Shown: in pieces, positions 4,059 through 7,192 of the stretch
Numbering within the stretch: the first letter of the stretch is position 1
How the letters are laid out: every line of letters starts with the position of its first letter
Assembly: GCA_025454075.1 (NCBI GenBank)
Contig: JALOPD010000177.1
Location: 1 to 7,192, forward strand
Length of the DNA stretch: 7,192 nt
Source: Desulfobacterales bacterium
Lineage (GTDB): Bacteria; Desulfobacterota; Desulfobacteria; Desulfobacterales; UBA2174_A
Direction: 5' to 3'
The notes under the pieces: model-generated
The model's input: only the letters and a program-made list of their open reading frames with translations
Databases searched by the model: none
What the model was told of the DNA's origin: nothing
Translations under genes and position numbers: made by a program

Positions 4059-5723
4059 ATGGAGAATTCGGAAGCCATGCAAGCCACCCACCCGATTCCA
4101 TCAAGGATCGCCGACGAGAACACGGCGCTGCGTACCATCCTGGAAGGCACGGCCACAGCGACCGGCGGGCGCTTTTTCGACGCCCTGGTGACCAGCCTCG
4201 CGAGGGTGCTGAACACCCACAGCGCCTGGGTCACGGAATACCTCGAGGGCACCCGCCAGCTGCGCGCACTGGCCTACTGGGCCGACGGGACACTGACCCG
4301 GGATTTTCTGATCGACATTGCCGGGACCCCCTGCGAAGCCGTCGTCTCGCAATCGGAAATCGTGCACTTCCCCGACCATGTGATCCGCCTCTACCCGGAG
4401 AACCCCGATCTAAAAGCCATCAACGCCTCCAGTTATCTGGGGGCCCCCCTGCTGGACCGCGAGGGCCGCGTCATCGGCAACCTGGCGGTCATGGACACGC
4501 GGCCGATGCCGGAGGAGCCCCGCGCCCGGACCATCTTTCAGATTTTTGCCGCCCGCGCCTCGGCCGAGCTCCAGCGGCTGAGGGCGGAATCGGAGCGCCG
4601 CGAAGCGGAAGAAAAGTACCGGCGCATCATCCAGGCCACCGACGAGGGCTTTCTCCTGATGAACCGCGAGTTTGCGGTAACCGATGTCAACCGGGCCTTC
4701 TGCCGCATGGTCGGCGCCGCCCGCGAGGAGATCGTCGGCCGGACCCCGCTGCGGTTTGTCGAAGAGGAATACCGCCGGTTCCTGATGATGAATCGGGAGG
4801 ACCTGTTTGCAGGCGACTTCACCGAACTCGAGGGGCAGGTCATCACGACCAGCGGCCGGAAGATACCGGTGCTCATCCACGGCAACCGTTTGCGGGACGA
4901 CCGCGGCGCCGTCATCGGCAGCATCCTTTTCGTGACCGACCTGACCCAGCAGAAGCGCTCGCTCGCGCTCGCCGGCGAAGTCCAGAAAAGCCTTCTCCCT
5001 GAGGAAGCGCCGCGCATCGAAGGGCTGGACGTGGCGGGCAGAACCCTGAGCTGTGATGAAATCGGCGGGGATTACTTCGATTTTCTCTGGGATCGGCAGT
5101 GCCCCCAGGACGCCTTCAGCATAGCGGTCGGCGACGTGTCCGGCCACGGCGTGGAAGCGGCGCTGCTCATGACCACGGCGCGCGCCTTTATGCGCATGCG
5201 GGCGTCCCTGTGCGGCGGCAGCGCTGAGATCGTCACCGAGATGAACCGCCACCTCGTCCGGGATGTGACCGACAGCGGCCGGTTCATGACCCTGTCGTTC
5301 GTTCGTTTCGAACCGGCGAGTCGATCCCTGCGCTGGGTCAGGGCCGGCCACCCGCCCGCCCTGCTCTACGATCCCGCCGCCGAACGGTTCAGGGAGCTTG
5401 GCGGCCGGGGGCTGCCCCTGGGGGTGGATGACCAGTACCAATACCAGGAGTACGCGGAGGCCGACCTCGGCGTCGGGCAGATCATCGCCATCGGCACCGA
5501 CGGGATCTGGGAAGCGTCCGACCGCCAAAAAAACTACTATGGCATCGAGCGGTTCCGCGAGGTCATCCACAGGCATGCCGCCTTGAACGCCAAGGAGATC
5601 CTCGAGGCCGTCTTTGCCGACATCAAAACCTTCACCTTAGGGGCCCGTCAGGAGGACGACATCACCCTGGTGATCGCGAAGGTCGGCGAAGGCCAGAAGA
5701 CGGGGCCGGACTTCGTGATTTAG
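4059..5723 (+). CDS. GAF-PAS sensor with PP2C-type (RsbU/SpoIIE) serine phosphatase domain
   Basis: 554 codons from the ATG at 4059; the ATG at 4077 (six residues shorter, GGAG twelve bases upstream) is equally possible, and upstream in-frame starts from 3963 lack support. Domains: a GAF-type sensor (about 20-175, with SSYLGAPLLDREGRVIGNLAV typical of the fold), a short Glu/Arg-rich coiled linker (about 172-190), a PAS domain (about 186-305, EEKYRRIIQATDEGFLLMNR), and a SpoIIE/PP2C phosphatase (about 325-545). The metal-binding acidic residues are visible: Asp338 in DEIGGDYFDF, Asp359 in VGDVSGHG, Asp481 in GTDGIWEA, and Asp533/Asp534 in EDDITLV, so it should be active. No membrane segment is seen, so it is cytoplasmic. 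Such proteins dephosphorylate an STAS anti-anti-sigma protein in partner-switching pathways in response to a signal sensed by GAF/PAS. No STAS protein or anti-sigma kinase is adjacent, so its target lies elsewhere. Confidence 0.93.
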   Translation: MENSEAMQATHPIPSRIADENTALRTILEGTATATGGRFFDALVTSLARVLNTHSAWVTEYLEGTRQLRALAYWADGTLTRDFLIDIAGTPCEAVVSQSEIVHFPDHVIRLYPENPDLKAINASSYLGAPLLDREGRVIGNLAVMDTRPMPEEPRARTIFQIFAARASAELQRLRAESERREAEEKYRRIIQATDEGFLLMNREFAVTDVNRAFCRMVGAAREEIVGRTPLRFVEEEYRRFLMMNREDLFAGDFTELEGQVITTSGRKIPVLIHGNRLRDDRGAVIGSILFVTDLTQQKRSLALAGEVQKSLLPEEAPRIEGLDVAGRTLSCDEIGGDYFDFLWDRQCPQDAFSIAVGDVSGHGVEAALLMTTARAFMRMRASLCGGSAEIVTEMNRHLVRDVTDSGRFMTLSFVRFEPASRSLRWVRAGHPPALLYDPAAERFRELGGRGLPLGVDDQYQYQEYAEADLGVGQIIAIGTDGIWEASDRQKNYYGIERFREVIHRHAALNAKEILEAVFADIKTFTLGARQEDDITLVIAKVGEGQKTGPDFVI

Positions 5724-5755
5724 CCCTGTTGACAACTCTTGGTTTTTCATCGATC

Positions 5756-6187
5756 ATGCCCGACATGCCGACGTCCAAAAAAGATCTTGCCGGGCTGACG
5801 CTGCTCGGCCGCCGGGCACGGCCTTCGAAACGGCTGGAGGTGTTCCCCAACCACGCCCGCGGGCGGCGCTACACCGTCACCCTCGGCACGAACGAGTTCA
5901 CCTGTCTTTGCCCGGCCACCGGGCAGCCGGACTTCGCCTCGATCGACATCCGCTACATACCCGACCGGTGGGTCCTGGAGTCCAAGTCGCTCAAGCTCTA
6001 TCTGTGGTCCTTCCGCGGCGAGGGCGTCTTTCACGAGCACGTGATCAACACCATCTGCGACGACATCGTCAAGGTGCTCGACCCTCATTGGATCGAAGTG
6101 ACCGGGTCCTTCGGGGCCCGCGGAGGGATCGACATCACCGTCGTGGCCTCCCACGAAAAAAAACCTCGGCGCAAGCCCAGGACCTAA
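5756..6187 (+). CDS. queF: NADPH-dependent 7-cyano-7-deazaguanine (preQ0) reductase, short (YkvM-type) QueF
   Basis: 143 codons from the ATG at 5756; ATG 5765 is an alternative, and none of these starts has a Shine-Dalgarno site. The family signature is clear: EFTCLCPATGQPDFASIDI holds the nucleophile Cys52, which forms the thioimide with preQ0, and the acid Asp59 seven residues later. ESKSLKLYLWSFR (Glu75 onwards) is the QueF motif that binds substrate and NADPH, and FHEH (92-95) contributes the substrate-binding His/Glu. It is the unimodular T-fold type, not the bimodular E. coli type. It reduces the nitrile of preQ0 to the aminomethyl of preQ1, the last free-base step of queuosine synthesis, in the cytoplasm. 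A basic tail (EKKPRRKPRT) ends the protein. Only 32 bases separate it from the phosphatase stop with no terminator between, so read-through is likely. Confidence 0.96.
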   Translation: MPDMPTSKKDLAGLTLLGRRARPSKRLEVFPNHARGRRYTVTLGTNEFTCLCPATGQPDFASIDIRYIPDRWVLESKSLKLYLWSFRGEGVFHEHVINTICDDIVKVLDPHWIEVTGSFGARGGIDITVVASHEKKPRRKPRT

Positions 6188-6196
6188 CCACGCGGC

Positions 6197-6216
6197 GCCG
6201 GCGGCGGCCCGCCGGC
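6197..6216 (+). repeat. GC-only hairpin between queF and yhhQ
   Basis: GCCGGCGG (6197-6204) and CCGCCGGC (6209-6216) form a perfect 8-bp stem of G-C pairs with a four-base loop. No T run follows, so it is not a typical intrinsic terminator. In this position it could protect the 3' end of the queF message or set the ratio of the two products, or it may be a chance result of the GC-rich spacer. Confidence 0.5.
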
Positions 6217-6242
6217 CGCCCTTTCGCCTCGGAGCCTTGACC

Positions 6243-6956
6243 GTGCCGTCCTATCGTTTTTTGCCTTTCGTCACGGCGATCTTCGTCACCTGCCTGATCG
6301 TCTCCAACATCATTGCGGTGAAACTCGCCTCCTTCGGCGCGCTGCCTTTCCTGGGGCCCCTGTTCTTGCCGGTCGCGGTGGTCATCTTCCCGGTCTCCTA
6401 CATCTTCGGCGACGTGCTGACCGAGGTGTACGGTTACGCCCGCGCGCGGCAGGTCATCTGGGTCGGGTTCGCCTGCAACCTGCTGGCCGTCCTTGCGATC
6501 TGGGGCGGCGGCCGCCTGCCGGCCGCACCCTTCTGGAACGCCGGGGCATACGAAACGGCCGACGCCGCCCAGCGCGCCTACGAGGCCATTCTGGGATTTA
6601 CCCCCCGGCTGCTGCTGGCGTCGTTCGCGGCCTACCTGGCCGGCGAGTTTCTCAACTCCTTCGTCCTGGCCAAACTGAAGCTCGCCACCTCCGGCCGGTG
6701 GCTCTGGATGCGCACGATCGCATCCACTCTCGTCGGCCAGCTGGCCGACTCCGCTCTGTTCATCACGGTCGCCTTTGCCGGCGTCGTGCCGACGCCGGCC
6801 CTCGGCCGGCTGATCGTCACCCAGTGGCTTTTTAAATCGGCCTTCGAGGCCGCGGCCACCCCGCTCACCTATGCCGTCGTCAACTTCCTGAAACTCACCG
6901 AGCAGGCGGACCACTACGACCGGGATACGGACTTCAACCCATTCAGCTGGCGATAG
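6243..6956 (+). CDS. yhhQ: Queuosine-precursor transporter (YhhQ / VUT_1 family)
   Basis: 237 codons from GTG 6243, chosen because GGAG (6231-6234) lies eight bases upstream; TTG 6237 is only two bases from it. The protein is largely hydrophobic, with about six membrane segments (roughly residues 5-25, 30-55, 70-88, 118-138, 155-178 and 190-213) and a short polar tail (DHYDRDTDFNPFSWR). FGDVLTEVYGYARARQVIW after the second segment is the hallmark motif of the family. E. coli YhhQ imports the queuosine precursors preQ0 and preQ1 across the inner membrane. Its position 55 bases behind queF fits this role: imported preQ0 would be reduced by QueF, imported preQ1 used directly by the tRNA-guanine transglycosylase. 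In other genomes this family is sometimes still labelled a VUT or putative vitamin transporter. The gene is intact and its stop lies 95 bases before the transposase. Confidence 0.93.
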   Translation: MPSYRFLPFVTAIFVTCLIVSNIIAVKLASFGALPFLGPLFLPVAVVIFPVSYIFGDVLTEVYGYARARQVIWVGFACNLLAVLAIWGGGRLPAAPFWNAGAYETADAAQRAYEAILGFTPRLLLASFAAYLAGEFLNSFVLAKLKLATSGRWLWMRTIASTLVGQLADSALFITVAFAGVVPTPALGRLIVTQWLFKSAFEAAATPLTYAVVNFLKLTEQADHYDRDTDFNPFSWR

Positions 6957-6990
6957 GCGGAGAGTCCGGCCTACTAGACCCGAATAAGGT

Positions 6991-7020
6991 GTCAAATCTT
7001 GATTATTGATTTTAATTGAC
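6991..7020. repeat. Inverted repeat in AT-rich patch upstream of RAYT gene
   Basis: GTCAA (6991-6995) and TTGAC (7016-7020) flank 20 bases rich in A and T, with several TTGA/TGAT repeats between them. The patch (about 6985-7050) is clearly AT-richer than the rest of the window, which suggests it belongs to the incoming element and not to the host yhhQ 3' flank. The arms are short, so a role as element end is uncertain. Confidence 0.35.
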
Positions 7021-7043
7021 TCAACTGCCGTTTCTTTGATAAG
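7016..7043 (+). promoter_or_regulatory. Possible promoter for the RAYT transposase gene
   Basis: TTGACT (7016-7021) and GATAAG (7038-7043) are separated by 16 bases and match the sigma-70 consensus at four or five positions each. A start near 7050 would leave almost no leader before the ATG at 7052, matching the lack of a Shine-Dalgarno site there. Confidence 0.35.
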
Positions 7044-7051
7044 CGGTCTTT

Positions 7052-7192
7052 ATGTCACGCGCCTGGCGCATAGAGTATCCTGGAGCCCTTTACCATGTTC
7101 TTTCCCGGGGAAACGAACGGCGGGACATCTTTGTCGATGATGACGACCGATGCATGTTTCTGGACACTCTGGGGGAGATGGTCGAGCGCTTC
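7052..7192 (+). CDS. REP-associated tyrosine transposase (RAYT, IS200-like Y1 family), N-terminal part
   Basis: 47 codons are visible and the frame stays open at the window edge. The start, MSRAWRIEYPGALYHVLSRG followed by NERRDIF, is the characteristic N terminus of RAYT / Y1_Tnp proteins (typically xRPLRIEYPGALYHVTSRGN). These enzymes cut and rejoin single-stranded DNA at hairpin-bearing sites through an HUH motif and one catalytic tyrosine, both of which lie beyond the window. RAYTs are usually single-copy domesticated relatives that move or process REP palindromes. There is no Shine-Dalgarno site before the ATG. No REP-type palindrome is visible here, so whether this is a domesticated RAYT or an active IS200-like element cannot be decided. 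Confidence 0.88.
   Translation, partial: MSRAWRIEYPGALYHVLSRGNERRDIFVDDDDRCMFLDTLGEMVERF

Noticed and set aside
3863..5002. Plus-strand ORF of 379 codons beginning before the phosphatase gene
   Set aside because: Most of it is the out-of-frame shadow of the GAF-PAS region, with Arg/Pro/Gly-rich content typical of a wrong frame in GC-rich DNA; the first part matches no family.
4410..5576. Minus-strand ORF of 388 codons opposite the phosphatase
   Set aside because: Antisense shadow of a clear multidomain gene; composition is Gly/Ala/Asp-rich and no motif is seen.
5724..5760. preQ1 riboswitch ahead of queF
   Set aside because: Only 32 bases are available and neither the short stem-loop nor the A-rich tail with pseudoknot pairing of that class is seen.
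6135..6995. Minus-strand ORF of 286 codons opposite yhhQ
   Set aside because: Antisense to a membrane protein gene with a recognised family motif; the product is low-complexity and highly charged.

Overview
The window is a GC-rich, gene-dense piece of bacterial chromosome. The gene set suggests a Desulfobacterota (deltaproteobacterial) host: a small lipoprotein of a type I associate with that group, a stand-alone GAF-PAS-SpoIIE phosphatase, a short QueF beside a YhhQ transporter, and a REP-type transposase. This placement is an inference from gene content; no rRNA or other phylogenetic marker is present.

Layout. (1) 2-565, +: the 3' two thirds or so of a class III PLP aminotransferase, followed by a small predicted lipoprotein (588-1061, +). 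(2) 1062-1411: a gene-free stretch with a possible terminator, a near-consensus sigma-70 promoter (TTGACA-17-GATAGT), and a second, textbook intrinsic terminator only about 48 bases before a cold-shock protein gene (1412-1615, +). The promoter-terminator pair predicts either a roughly 145-nt small RNA or an attenuated csp leader. (3) 1688-2286, -: arfB (GGQ ribosome-rescue hydrolase), overlapped at its stop by a possible 54-codon ORF with coding-like base composition. (4) 2394-3680, -: a tight two-gene unit with strong Shine-Dalgarno sites. It encodes a papain-like (C70/C39-type) lipoprotein cysteine protease and then an exported, cysteine-free protein of unknown function. (5) 3681-4058: divergent intergenic region with a 21-bp dyad and an 11-bp-period direct repeat. 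(6) 4059-5723, +: GAF-PAS-PP2C (RsbU/SpoIIE) phosphatase. (7) 5756-6956, +: queF and a yhhQ-type queuosine-precursor transporter, with a GC-only hairpin between them. (8) 6957-7192: an AT-richer patch with an inverted repeat, then the 5' end of a RAYT/IS200-like Y1 transposase that runs off the window.

How the genes work together: queF and yhhQ form an obvious queuosine module (precursor uptake and preQ0 to preQ1 reduction). The protease and its exported neighbour probably act together in the envelope. Csp, ArfB and the phosphatase are stress or signalling genes with no visible partners here. No CRISPR array, tRNA, rRNA or complete mobile element was seen. The most rewarding targets are the promoter/terminator cassette ahead of csp, the protease pair with its upstream dyad, and the small ORF coupled to arfB.
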